Positions 47,740 through 60,073 of a stretch of DNA of 64,000 nucleotides are shown here, in pieces. Source of the stretch: Breviolum minutum Mf 1.05b.01 (lineage: Eukaryota; Sar; Dinophyceae; Suessiales; Symbiodiniaceae). Position 1 is the first letter of the stretch; each line of letters begins with the position of its first letter. The position numbers and the translations under genes were made by a program. The notes below the pieces were generated by a model. The model saw only the letters and a list, made by a program, of their open reading frames with translations. It made no database searches and was not told where the DNA came from. The DNA is taken from NCBI GenBank assembly GCA_000507305.1, contig DF239957.1:62001-126000 (forward strand). Reading direction: 5' to 3'.

Positions 47740-48243
47740 CTTCAGAGTGACCGCAGTTCATCTGATTCTTTCACCTGTTTGCAGATCCTGTGTAGCGGAA
47801 GGTAATGTGTGCATATTTCTAAGATGTACATGCTGGATGTATATGCAGTAGTGTATGAGTGTGTCTGTGGATGTGTATAAATCATGTTCATATTGTCTTT
47901 ATTCTGATACAAGAAACTACAGCACAGTAGCAGCAGCAATACATGCACATCCTTTCGAGGCATGGGAACTGAAAAAAGTATAAAAAAGACTAAAAAAAGG
48001 AGTCGGTCCTCCTGTTCACAGCGCAAACGCATTCGCTGGTTAGCCCCAGCCTTTCGAATAAAGGCATAGAAACAAAAAGTGCACAGCTGAAAGCCAATGG
48101 CCTTTGCTGCAGCTGCCAGAGCACCATTCTTCATCCATTGAGCCGATTTCAAGCCCTGCACCTGTTGCTCTTGTCAAGAAAGCATGTACCATACTGGGAT
48201 GTTCGTACATGTGGTCAAGTGTGTGAGCTGTGAAGCTCCGCAC

Positions 48244-49348
48244 CATAGAATCAACGCGATGTTCCCGCACCTGAGAAAAACATGCCAATCTCCACAAGTC
48301 AATAAGCCAATAAGCAGAACAACCAAGTGGAATTCACATCACCAAAGCAGATCTAAACCTCTGACATGACCTTTTGGATCATCAAATTTGGCTCTAAGCC
48401 CGAAGCAGCTGAATGTAAAGGAACCCTGCGCCCTTTGGCCTCACAAGCTTTCATTGTGTTTCACCATGCAATGAAAGCCATTGAAAACGACAACAACAAG
48501 CAAGGCAGCAAGGCAAGACCTGCTGGACTGGGACGCTGAATTTGGCCTGAGATTCGTGAAGGCGTACATGGGATGAACACAGACGCAAGGTGTTTTCAAT
48601 AGTCGAAGCAAGCGGTCAAATGATGTGAGAAACCTCAAATCATGTTGGATCTCGTCATATTCTAATTTGCCGACCTTAACGAAGTCGTGGTCAGAAAGGC
48701 TTGTGTGCGAACCGGATGACAAGGCCTGGAAGTCCCCACACGTCAATTCAGAGAGCTATGTTCCACCATGAATTCTGCTCTTGCAAACCAACTGACTCAA
48801 AGATGTTGCATCTGCCTCAGCTTGCACTGCCGTTCCATAGTTTGTTGCCATATGATCGACAAGTCGTCCTTCAGGAGATGTAGATCCGACCTCCAGGCAG
48901 TGACGACTCTTGGGAATGTTCAATGATCAGACCATCTGACACCGTTGTGAAATTGGACAATCGGACCTGAAACTGGTCGTAGGCGAGTTTCCACCGGTGC
49001 TCTGCCATGACCTGCCAAAAGCATGTGACTAATCTGCTGATGCCTCATGTACTCTTCTCCATTTTGAGATTGAACAAGCACGCCTTGAAAGGAGAAGCTA
49101 AGTAGTCCTGCCAAAGAAATCAATGGCAGCTTCTACGAGATGAGCTTCTTTTAGTTAAATGGGGTTATTATAACCCCTATAAGTGGAGTTTATAACCTCA
49201 CTTACCCATGTATAAGGCCATATATAGTTACTCCATTTATAACTGGTAGGGGCCCATCTTGTAGACTCCACACTATCAATGGCAGTTTCGCCTGGAATCG
49301 TTTGCGGAGCTCATCTGTGTGAAAGCCAGACTTGGAGGCGTCCGTCAC
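48244..49348 (-). CDS. Coiled-coil protein gene, exons further upstream
   Basis: Minus-strand order: 49292-49348 (VTDASKSGFHTDELRKRFQ, GC donor GCGAAA), 48967-49011 (VMAEHRWKLAYDQFQ, donor GTCCGA), 48675-48725 (ALSSGSHTSLSDHDFVK, donor GTCGGC), 48520-48546 (AKFSVPVQQ), 48244-48270 (VREHRVDSM, donor GTGCGG). Two further candidates have less certain edges: about 48800-48873 (DDLSIIWQQTMERQCKLRQM) and 48005-48162 (VQGLKSAQWMKNGALAAAAK, then AGANQRMRLRCEQ). All listed ones are phase 0 at both ends, so they can be joined in any combination without a frameshift. Continuity with the exons at 43-47 kb is inferred from strand, spacing and style. Confidence 0.6.
49150..49256. repeat. AT-rich foldback sequence
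   Basis: GGGGTTA at 49161-49167 pairs with TAACCCC at 49171-49177, and AAGTGGAG pairs with CTCACTT around 49181-49203 with one bulge. Several TTATAA motifs recur. It lies in an intron. It could be a MITE relic or simply AT-rich palindromic sequence. Confidence 0.4.
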
Positions 49349-49673
49349 CTGATGGCAGACCAGAATCCATCAATCCAATCAACTCACAACTGAGTGACGC
49401 CTGCTAGCTGTCTGCAAGTGAGTGTCGATCCCAAACAGAAATCCCAGACCTGTATAATCATATTATATATCAGAATCCAACAGTTGTGAAGTCTACTAAG
49501 GCTCTGGCGAGAACTGGACCAATGTCCTTCACATAAAATTATTCATTGCTCTCAGAAAAATATCCATTGGAACTCTCTTGAACAAAAAAAACAAGAGTTA
49601 ATCTCTATTTGTCTTTGGCCTTGGGATGTGCTCCAAGACTACCAGCTAGGATGCCAAGGTCTCCCTCAGCTAC

Positions 49674-50756
49674 CTGCAAAGACATGGTATCCAAGCCACA
49701 TGAGCATCACCAACATCTGAAGCAACGATGGACGGGCCCCGAGGTGGGCATCGAAGAGCTCAAGCAATCGCTGCATTTGCAACTCTCGTTCCTGGCCCAT
49801 GCACCCAAAAGGAAATGCAGGTAGATTTCCTATGCAGAAAGAACCGGGAAGCAGAAATGCTCCCAAAAGCAGCCTCTGCCAGCGCCAGAAAATGTGGGTC
49901 CTTTCGTGACGCACAGCACAAGACACATTGGTGACCCCAGCACACCCTGACCAGTTGATTCCACAGATCAACTGGGTCCCCAGCCTCCACACGCCCACCA
50001 GAGAGCTGTGTATTAAGTACCTTGCCCAGTGGACAAGCATCTTTGTGATTTTGCAGGCTGCAGAAGGTCACAACTCAAAGGAAAGAATGCAAGCCAAGAT
50101 ACATATACAAAGGGTCCAGCCTTGTGCGTGCAAGTTTTACATAGGTTTAACCAGGAAAGCAGACAGGTTGACAGGGTCGGGTGTCAAAATCCCATCTTGG
50201 CCGCAGGCAGGTCTCTGACAATGGCGGAGTTTTGTCCAGACCTCCCCAAAAGGCTCTGGCACAAGACTTCTGCGTACTTTGTCAACTCATTTGAATACTG
50301 ATTAGATCATCTGTCGGTTTAATTCTGCTTGGCTCACAGCAACTTCAGGAACACACTGGCCACAGGTGCGCCCTCCATGTGATTCTCAACTTAGGACCCA
50401 GCGACACACCGAGTAGCAAGAGGCCAAGAGCCACACCCCTCCGAAGGAGTTCTCTAGACCACGAAAGAAGAAAAGCATGCTCCAAGAGTAAGTGCGGCTT
50501 CAGCACATGCTTTGGGAAGCAACATCCGGACATTCCGCGCATTTTCGAAAACTAGTCACTAGTCTTGACACATCAAATCACTATGTTCTGCTGATCAAAA
50601 GCCTTTCAGTGATATTGATCCAGCCTGCCGCTCCCCATTTCCTGCATAGAACTACAGGAGACCAGAAGCTGCAAGAGCACTATACTCTACCTCTGCAGCT
50701 CCTTCAATTTCAAGTATCAAGTCTGAAGAGATCTGTGCAGCGCCACTGTCAATGGC
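49674..50756 (-). CDS. Exon series, probably the same coiled-coil gene
   Basis: Minus-strand order: 50691-50756 (AIDSGAAQISSDLILEIEGA then AE; acceptor CTACCTGATAAG, donor GTAGAG), about 50410-50453 (ELLRRGVALGLLLL), 50152-50214 (RPACGQDGILTPDPVNLSAF then L; donor GTTAAA), 50021-50057 (LQNHKDACPLGK; donor GTACTT), 49946-49984 (AGDPVDLWNQLVR; donor GTGTGC), 49845-49900 (DPHFLALAEAAFGSISAS), 49674-49791 (ERELQMQRLLELFDAHLGAR then PSLLQMLVMLMWLGYHVFA; donor GTAGCT). Several are phase 0. The phase between the last two does not match, so one edge is wrong or an exon is missing. This part is less coiled-coil and more mixed, consistent with an N-terminal domain or another gene. Confidence 0.55.
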
Positions 50757-50952
50757 CTTATCAGGTAGTGAATCATGAAGGCAAACGGGAAGGAACTCGA
50801 TAATGTAAAGCATACCGGCCCAAGCCATGGACCTCCCATGCAGATCCAGCTGCTCTTATGTACAGCTCGTTAACCTTGGACCGGTTTTCCGAACACGTTC
50901 ACAATGCGAAACGAAAACGACGAAAATGGCTGGCAAAGGCAGGGAGAATCAC

Positions 50953-52229
<1,277 letters not shown>

Positions 52230-52461
52230 CTTTCAAACACAAAAAAGTGGCCGACCTTTTCTCCACAACCCTCCTTTGCCCTTCTTGCTCACTTCAACCA
52301 TTTAAGATCATTTCTGTAATATTCCGCCAGTTGCTGATTCGGCTCCTGTTGATAAGTTACAGCCATGCTAGCATTCGTTTCAACTCTGAAACTTGACTTA
52401 TCCACTGCAATTCATCGCAAGTTTTGGGCAAGGGGCGGGTTTTGGTGCATGACGTCAAAGC

Positions 52462-53596
52462 CTCAGTTTGATGCAGCAAACTTCCAAATTTCCCTGAAAT
52501 ACGGAAAAAATGAGAACCATCTGCCTTCCTTCTGCCTGCAGTAGGGACAGGGCATTATACGCACTACTAGTAGGTTTGAAAATCACAGCTATGTAAAGAA
52601 GAAGGATGAGGACAGGAGAGTTCGGAAATATTGGTGTGAAATGTGGTTGATCCTTTCAGATGTTGCGGCAAAAAAATGTGACTAATTGATGGTTCTGATT
52701 GGGCAGGATTTGTACCCTAGAAGCTCAGAAGTCAATCTCTCATGTCACAGCCAGTTCTTGTCATCTCAAGTACCATCCGAGCCACTTTAACCTCTGAAAC
52801 TGCTGGAGAGAGCCATGACTGACAGCCTCAGAGCATCTCAATTAGAACCATGACCCAGAAACAATCCTGCCCCGCCCTCTTGGCTCCCTACAAGCCAGTC
52901 ATATCTATAACAACATCGCTCAAGAATGCTCAAGATTCGTACAGACTACTTCGGAGGTTGTTGCCTATTGATGAACTTGAAGCCGTTAATGTCATGGCAA
53001 AGGTTTGCTTGCCAGTGTTCTTTCTGAGTCGCAACAAAGAAGTATCCGCGTAAATGATGTTTTTCAGGATAGTATAGGATCGGATGGGATGTCGGGTGCT
53101 TTGTGTTGTGTGTATAGAGAAAGAGTATAGATAGATAGAGAGGGACAATATAATGGTTTTCAGTGGATCATGTACCTTTGAGAAACTGACACAGGCAACC
53201 GAATGCAAATAAGATGCACAGCGGTTCAGGATATCTGATAAACGATAAAGCTGATAAAGTCAAAGATTGAAATCCAATGCGCTGCTTGATGGTTGCTTTG
53301 TAGCTTCTGTTTTTGTCAAACGCTTCTTTGAAGCTTTGGCGGAGAAGATTCATGCAGATAGGCCAGCACCTATTTCTGTGCAGGGCCGGCAAAATAGCCC
53401 TTTGCTTTTTGCATCCTCCTCAAAAACAGCTCATTTGGACAAAGTAGTTTCGGTATGTTTGAGTTGTAAACATTTATATACCAATCTACAGTCTACACTA
53501 GTATACTGTGTATTGTATACTGTACATCATTTGCTTTCACATTGCAGAGGACTTCTGAACACCACTGCTCGATTCCGTCAGGAGCGCCAGCTTCAC
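52462..53596 (-). CDS. Upstream exon series, same orientation
   Basis: Minus-strand order: 53566-53596 (VKLALLTESS; acceptor CATGTCGCGCAG, donor GTGGTG), 53370-53418 (EDAKSKGLFCRPCTEI; acceptor AGCTGTTTTTGAG, donor GTGCTG), 52855-52887 (GAKRAGQDCFW; acceptor GGCTTGTAG, donor GTCATG), 52792-52826 (AVSHGSLQQFQ; donor GTTAAA), 52462-52493 (KFGSLLHQTE, GC donor). Each has AG|G-type or close splice sites. Longer plus-strand ORFs overlap several of them, so the strand is less certain than elsewhere. These may be the 5' exons of the coiled-coil gene, whose start must lie between 53.6 kb and the gene end at 53.76 kb if the models are right. Confidence 0.4.
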
Positions 53597-53760
53597 CTGC
53601 GCGACATGTTGCAATGACTTCACGACTTTTAGAGCTTTTGGTTAGGACCTAGGAAACTTCACATGTTGCACATTCGACCACAAAAGCACAAACAATGCTT
53701 GAGCCTTGGACGTGTTGGGCTGCAGCCATGCTTGACATGCGCTGTGCAGGTGTTGCAGTT

Positions 53761-54398
53761 TTATTCGGCAGGTGCCGCAGGTGCCTCTGCAGGTGTCTCT
53801 GCCGGCGACTCTGCAGGAGCTTCTGCACCAGGTGTCCCTGCTGCTGCTTCCTCTTTTGCAGGTTCTGTTGCTGATGCTTCTGCCGCAGCTCCTGTACCTT
53901 CAGCGCCTGCACCTGCTGCACCTTCAGCGCCTGCTGCTGCAGCTTCATCCCCTGCAGCTGCCGCCTCCGGTGAAGACTCTGCCCCTGCAGCAGGTGCATC
54001 CCCAGCAGCTGCGGCAGGTGCTTCGCCAGCAGCCGCAGCAGCCGGATCGCCAGCTGCCCCGCCAGCCGGATCACCGGATGTTTCAGTTGGTGCTGATGGT
54101 GTTTCTGCTGACCCTGCTGACCCTGCACTTGCCTCAACGGGCTCAGTTTTTGCAGGCTCGGCGGGTGTTTCGGCTGGCGCTGCAGGCTCTTCTTTACTCG
54201 GGTCTTTCTCCGCTTTCTCGACTGGATCCGTCTTCGCTGCTTCGGCGGGTGTAGCAGGTTCGGCGTCCGCCTCAAACGTTCAGAAAAAAAAATTGAGCTG
54301 CGAACGTCACAAAGATTTCACGATTTGAGCTTTGAGGTCACAACCTTCGCTTCTTCAACCTTGGCATCCGAGGTTGTGGCCTCAGCCCACAAGTCTGG
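53761..54398 (-). CDS. Ala/Pro/Glu-rich protein, last two exons
   Basis: Exon 54345-54398 (PDLWAEATTSDAKVEEAK; donor GTTGTG) joins in phase 0 across a 74-nt intron to the terminal exon 53761-54270. The acceptor of that exon lies just after a run of nine T on the minus strand. The terminal exon encodes 169 residues with no ATG, starting ADAEPATPAEAAKTDPVEKA, through long Ala/Glu/Pro/Gly/Thr-rich repeats (for example GAEGAAGAGAEGTGAAAEAS), and ending ETPAEAPAAPAE before TAA at 53761-53763. The tail is acidic and presumably disordered. Plus-strand and other minus-strand ORFs over the same bases (Ala-rich, Leu/Gln-rich) are shadows of this repeat. Function unknown. Confidence 0.75.
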
Positions 54399-54773
54399 CT
54401 GTATGCAGATAGAGGGCAGCCAAGCAGTCACACCACACCAGACTTGGGGTCAATCCTAGACCAAGTGAATCCTGTAGTTTTTGGATCTCAAGATATGTAT
54501 GCAACAGAGGAAGGATCCAGCAATAGAACTGGTTTCAGAAGCGCAAAAGCTGAAAATAAAGCAACAGTACAGTAAGCAATGCCTTTGGTTTCAAAAACAA
54601 GCCAACAAAACAAAGCAGTAGTAGTATTGGTAGGTAGGTAGCATGGCAGTAGTGATTGCCTCCATCTGCGTGCTCCAAGAACCCAGCTCTCTCTGCAAGG
54701 TACTTTTCTGGCAGTTGAGCAGCAAACCTGCTAGTGCAACTTCTTGACATTGTGAAAACTACCCATTCACAAT

Positions 54774-55046
54774 TCACACATGTGTATCCTGCGAACCATT
54801 CCGTGTCTGAACACTGTGAACTATCGGACATGCATGAGAGTCACAAGCTAAGTCATATGGCATCACCAGCAATTGATCAGCAAATCTAAGGCAGATTCTG
54901 CTCCAGAACATGTCCTGCACGTCGATACCCGTCAAGACCTGACTTATGATCGTGTGCAGAGTGCAGTCGCCACCGCGACTGAATGTCAGCAGAGCAGATC
55001 TCGAGAAGACATCTGAGATGTAGACACTTTCCCAGGGATCTGCCAT
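54774..55046 (-). CDS. Coding-like open frame, possibly upstream exons
   Basis: The minus strand is open for 90 codons reading MADPWESVYISDVFSRSALL, then TFSRGGDCTLHTIISQVLTG, then IDVQDMFWSRICLRFADQLL. Composition is good. The frame closes at 54774, and another frame below (54650-54750, RFAAQLPEKYLAERAGFLEH) looks coding. Internal splice sites are unclear. It could be 5' exons of the Ala-rich gene or a frameshifted remnant. Confidence 0.35.
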   Translation of the reverse strand: MADPWESVYISDVFSRSALLTFSRGGDCTLHTIISQVLTGIDVQDMFWSRICLRFADQLLVMPYDLACDSHACPIVHSVQTRNGSQDTHV

Positions 55047-55359
55047 TGTTGAGCATCATGTGCCGGCCTTGCAGTTGCAGGTCAGTGCTACTTCGAGTTC
55101 TGATTGCGAATCTTGCACTCTTAATGCAAATGTCTAACCTTGCTCCAAGGGTTTGGGCTTATGCTACAGGAAAGCACTACAAAAATTATACCAGCATAGA
55201 CCCCAGATAGCCAAAACCAATTTTTGTGTTATCAATGTAGAGAACAGCGTAACGTCTGCAAGAAGTTCAAGACAAAATTCATTGTTGTTTTCTCGGGTGT
55301 CTGGGTGAAATTGGTGGCCCTGAATATAGGAAGAAGATATGAAACAGAAATTGGCACCC

Positions 55360-55870
55360 ACCCAGCAATGGCACGACCTCCACTCCCCCAAAGTTGGTCG
55401 TCACCCTCCCCCCAACCATAGCACACTACAATGGCACCTGCAATGACACCACCCCCAAAGTTGGCCGTCACCCTCCCCTCCCCTAGCACACTAAAATGGC
55501 ACCCTGCAATGGCACCACGTCTACTGCACCCAGCAATCGCACCACATCCACTCCCTCAAAGTTGGCCGTCACCAGTCTAGCACACTACAATGGCACCCTG
55601 CAATGGCACCACCCCCTCCCCCCACCACAGCACACTACAATGGCACCCTGCAATGGCACCCAGCAATGGCACCACGTCCGCTCCCCCAAAGTTGGTCGTC
55701 GCCCTCCCCTCACCCCACCATAGCACACTACAATGGCACCCTGCAATGGCACCCAGCAATGGCACCACGTCCGCTCCCCCAAAGTTGGTCGTCACCCTCC
55801 CCCTCAACCATTCCACTGCACCCTGCAATGGCACCCTGGTGCCACGTCCAATCCGCCAAAGTGGTTCGTC
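55360..55870. repeat. Minisatellite with nested CAATGGCACC sub-repeats
   Basis: Higher-order unit of roughly 60-90 nt: CACACTACAATGGCACC, TGCAATGGCACC, (CAGCAATGGCACC), ACGTCCGCTCCCCCAAAGTTGG, TCGTCACCCTCCCC. It occurs about six times with insertions and deletions of the sub-repeat; the last copies (from about 55640) are the most alike. It gives repetitive ORFs on both strands (for example GAIAGCHCSVLWWGEG) that I do not count as genes. Confidence 0.85.
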
Positions 55871-55879
55871 TCCCCCCTA

Positions 55880-57300
55880 TTGGAAGTAAGAACCCCTATA
55901 GCTATCACTATCTGGGGAATAATTCCAATCCCAGAGTCTACTAAGCATATCTAAGCACCAAGCATAAATCTGTGAAGGCTGACTGGAGAACCTCCTGGTC
56001 TGTAACAGGGCCTTGACAGGCAACAGATGAAGTAGGTATATGACACATCAAGAGAGCAAGTCGAGCATGGAACCATATCAATAACTGCTCACTGATTTCA
56101 AGTCAATTTAGCTCACAGTAGGCCTTCCTCTGGAATGCCGAGCATGAGGCTCTCCACCTTGTTCAGATGAAACGGTGGTAGAGACCCTTTTTTTAATGCA
56201 CATCCCAACATATCCAAACAATTTTGAATGGAAAAGGTGCTGTGAAGCTGGGCAAAGCACTTCCACAGAGCGAGCCACACAGTGCATCAAAACCTGCAAA
56301 GGTGCAACGGTCATTTGGTACCCTTCTGTATCATTTCTTGTTGGACGCAAAACCATTGCAGGTCAAGGCCAGAGCGTTTGGTAGATGTTGCAAGGATAAC
56401 TCGTTGCCCGCTCCACGTTTGAAGGCAACCTCTTAGGCACGGGGAAGAAAGGACGACAAAACGCTAATCGCTCATGGAAAATTGGAAAGTCTAGCTCGAC
56501 ATGCACACACATGATGTACAAAAACACTTACTTGATGGATTTGTGTGTTCTTGATCAGGTTGAAGGTTTATGTTGATTGGGTGATTGTGTATATTTATAT
56601 TTCCCTCAGTCCTCTTCGTATTATAATATCATATAATATGTATTTATTCATTATTATTCATTTATTATTTATTATTATAGGTACCTGCTTGTTTCAGGCA
56701 CTTTTGCATTCAGGTCCCAACCTTCAAGTCATCCTTCTCCAAAAGACCAAAACCTCGGTGAGGATGCACACTTCAGAAGTTCAGACCCTTTTTCAAGAAA
56801 AAACTAAGTTCTGTCAGGTTGCATTCGCCCAGAAGGAGAAAACCTGCCAGAGTCATCTCGCCACCTTAGACATCAACAAACAAACCGCGCATCGTGAATC
56901 TTGTGGTTAGTTGTGTGTCCATGGAGCAATGGGAATTCACCAAGCTCTTGGCTCGCTGATGGTTTCCATCTCTGGAAGAATTCGAAGCTACGGCGGAAAT
57001 TTGGCTCCCAAGCCTATCAAAAGTGATCAAGCTTTCTATTTCAAAGGGATGGACTAAGCGGCTAAGGCATCTTACTGCTACACCTGTTTGAAGATTCTCA
57101 TGTTTTTTTCATTCCAAAGAAATACTCACACGGTATCACACAGTCAAATATCATCTGTGCCAAGAGAGCTCCACCTTCACCAGGTTCTGCACTGGTTCTG
57201 AACCTGTAGGGATCAAAGATCAAAAACAAAAGTCAATAAGGCCATGCAAACTGCAAACCAAATCAAACTGGCTTATCAAAAAATCTCCAAGTATTCCACT
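55880..57300. other. No supportable gene
   Basis: An AT-rich run at 56580-56690 (ATTATT type) and short ORFs on both strands. No exon with matching splice sites was found. Confidence 0.35.
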
Positions 57301-57304
57301 CTTC

Positions 57305-57421
57305 CTACGGGTTAGGATCTTCATAGCTGTATATATAGCTCTTCTCTGCCCAGCTCAAGTCTGCTGCTGACGCTGAGGCATCCACCAAGAGCTGTTTGCA
57401 ATGCTTCTTGACGTGCTTTGC
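57305..57421 (-). CDS. Terminal exon of an unidentified gene
   Basis: Phase-0 minus-strand exon of 117 nt, acceptor ATAGCAATTCAGCAG|GCAAAG, stop TAG at 57305-57307. It encodes AKHVKKHCKQLLVDASASAA, then DLSWAEKSYIYSYEDPNP. Upstream candidates with weaker limits: about 57600-57650 (GKGAFSSITLLLRK, donor GTTCGA) and about 57795-57834 (AQLSPAAAEAVKS, donor GTTGCC). A plus-strand ORF of 150 codons over the same region lacks splice support. Function unknown. Confidence 0.6.
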   Translation of the reverse strand, partial: AKHVKKHCKQLLVDASASAADLSWAEKSYIYSYEDPNP

Positions 57422-58994
57422 CTGCTGAATTGCTATATAAGCATTGCGTCACAGGAGAGAGATAGCACAGTGCCATCACAGCATGGATGTGCTGTGAGAG
57501 CATGACAATTACCACAATCCTGCCAGCCACAATCGTTCATATATTTTCCATATTGGTTTGCAAGAGGATGACATTTAAACAAAAAAGGCCAGGGTCGAAC
57601 CTTCCTCAGCAGAAGTGTGATGCTGCTGAAGGCGCCTTTGCCGCCTTTGCGTCCCACAGTAAGCCCAGCGGTGGCAGGGTCCCATATAAAAAGGCGGCAA
57701 AGAGCTGCAGGCACCAAACGAAAACTGTACCACTACATACCACTACGGTCTCTACTTCTCTACCTAACTTTCTCCCCCGAGCTGGGCAACCGACTTCACA
57801 GCCTCTGCTGCTGCAGGCGACAGTTGGGCTAATGGCACACTCGGCTCTTCCTGGTCCAAACAAGACAAACAACGCTACTATGCCTAGGCCTAGAAGCCCA
57901 TTGCTGTCCACATTTCCCAAATTGGACCAATGTCTATGAGCTCCCAGGCTGAAGCAGCAGGTTTTCTTTGGCCGGAGTTGGTGGACTGGGGAGCACGACC
58001 TAGATGAAGAAACATTGTCAAAGGCTTGCCCTTAGTGAAGCTCTGTGATTAGTAACACCAATCGAGACAATCAAATTGCACCTCCAGAGCGGGCAGGTGG
58101 CACGGAAGGTTCGCGATGTTCGCGACCTCAGCTTGCCCGCAAACTATCTTGTTCAGATCTGTGAGAAATCATGCTGCTATTTAGAGATACCTGACATCAT
58201 GATCACGGAGAAAAATAATAGCCACTGACGTCTGAGTTTGCGAGAGATATCAACCCTTCTCTCCAACCCTCTCAGCCACAAGATGTTGGAAAACAACAAG
58301 AGCCTAACGGGCCCAACCGGCCAACGGCAACATGTTATCATTGAGGCTTGGGGAAGTTTGCCCCCTTGGCCACATTCCGACACAGGTCTGCTCTGAAGGC
58401 CGAGCGGTGTGGCTTAGCCCGCTCCTTGCAATTGGCTTTCACAAAATCCCACTGCGAATTCAAGTCTGTGTCAATGAAAGTGAAGTGAATGAAGTATTAT
58501 AATGTCTTCCACCTCATCCTAAATCTAAAACTGACATTCACCTGAAAAAAGTCTTGTTCAATCCACGTAGGGATCTCATTCCTATTTCGAATCGCTCCTC
58601 CTCCCGTACACGTGGTTCAGTGCTCTGCGAGGGTTTGGTGTGCTCCTCAAGCTTTTCTACCCACATGCCCAGGCCAGGGAAGTGAAGTAAATCTACAAAG
58701 CTTCGAATTGTGACACGTTCACAAAGATTCTTGGTAAGTACAACCTACCATCCTACAAATGCTGCGTTGTGCTCAACAAGCTGAAAAGAAAAGTGCGTAT
58801 CAAATGCCACAAAACTTGATATTTTGAGTTTTGACCTGTACTCTTTTGTATCGAGCTGATTGGTGAAAGGAAACAATTTCAACCCCAATCCCCCACCTTT
58901 GGCTTTGGCTGCATCTGAGATGGTACACCTCAAGCACGCATTGTATCAGGACCTTCGACGTGCCTCAAGGAAAAGCATCTGAGAACCGCACTAC

Positions 58995-59257
58995 GAGGCT
59001 GCCGTGCTTGCGCTGGTGCAGCTGCAGGTTGGGCCGCTGGTGCAGCAGCGGATGCTGGTGCTGGCTGCGCCGGTGCAGCTGCTGCTGTTGCCTCCCGATT
59101 CTCACTGCGAGGGTCACGTCCTTAATCCAGATTTCATCACACCCAACACCCTTACCGGCCCTTACCGTTTCAACAACATGATTGCACATGTTCATAAAGT
59201 GACCCCTACCCTTCTAGCTGAGATCACAGCGCGCTTTGTGTGTGGAATCCTCCGGGT
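58995..59257. repeat. 263-bp perfect duplication, copy 1
   Basis: Identical base for base to 59948-60210, same orientation, start points 953 bp apart. The copy includes the Ala/Pro/Gln-rich exon on the minus strand (exon edge at 59120, reading RDPRSENREATAAAAPAQPA). Here it continues into unique sequence (QPRSAV..) and would stop near 58934 or splice at a GTTCTC donor. Zero divergence implies a recent event or an assembly artefact. Confidence 0.95.
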
Positions 59258-59466
59258 GCAACACATTATGAGTTCTCAGCGCTTATCTCTCCAAGGATCT
59301 CAGGCTATGCAGCTTCCCGAACAGTCCTCCTCTGGACGTCCTCGCACTGGGTTACTCTGGTGACCCTGCTGCTTATGGGAAACCTCATTGTCTTAGAAGT
59401 GACTTAGACGTCTGCGTCGTTGACCCCTGCTCACTGCAACCAAAACTAGTATCAGCACCAGCATGA

Positions 59467-59467
59467 G

Positions 59468-59548
<81 letters not shown>

Positions 59549-59588
59549 CATCCTCATCCTCATCCTCATCCTCATCCTCATCATCATG

Positions 59589-59646
<58 letters not shown>
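59467..59646. repeat. (ATC)n microsatellite with CTC interruption
   Basis: About sixty ATC triplets with a central ATCCTC block (59544-59580). It lies between the two copies of the 263-bp duplication. Confidence 0.95.
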
Positions 59647-59647
<1 letters not shown>

Positions 59648-59903
59648 CGATTCCGCAGTGAAAATGCCAGCTATTGGCTGCATTGCATCTGTCAAGTGGT
59701 CATTAGTCTAGCTATCTTCTGAGAGCACCGCTGGTTGGCCTGATTGCTTGCTGCTAGGTACACTGCCTTGGCCAAATCAAGTCAAGCAACCGAGTCGCAC
59801 ACGTCACTTCTTACCTGGGGGTCCGCATCTCTATATATTATACATTGATAGGTGCTATAGGTGCTCCAGAATGCCAAGAAGAGTTTGCAAAGTATCGTTT
59901 CAC

Positions 59904-60073
59904 TCACTCTTCACCTCCACTCCTGCTTTGGACACCCCCACTGCTTTGAGGCTGCCGTGCTTGCGCTGGTGCAGCTGCAGGTTGGGCCGCTGGTGCAGCA
60001 GCGGATGCTGGTGCTGGCTGCGCCGGTGCAGCTGCTGCTGTTGCCTCCCGATTCTCACTGCGAGGGTCACGTC
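59904..60073 (-). CDS. Terminal exon, Ala/Pro/Gln-rich tail
   Basis: Minus-strand exon, acceptor TCTGGATTAAG|GACGTG, starting in phase 2 and ending in TGA at 59904-59906. It encodes about 55 residues: RDPRSENREATAAAAPAQPA, then PASAAAPAAQPAAAPAQARQ, then the unique end PQSSGGVQSRSGGEE. Only this copy of the duplication has this C-terminus. The composition matches the Ala-rich protein at 53.8 kb, although the sequences differ. Probably a disordered tail; function unknown. Confidence 0.6.

Noticed and set aside
52850-53652. Apparent plus-strand gene of three exons ending at 53652
   Set aside because: The frames are open (for example SLKNAQDSYRLLRRLLPIDE) and GTATGT/TTGCAG sites exist, but shorter minus-strand exons over the same bases match the AG|G, phase-0 style of the window. 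I gave the minus reading preference at low confidence.
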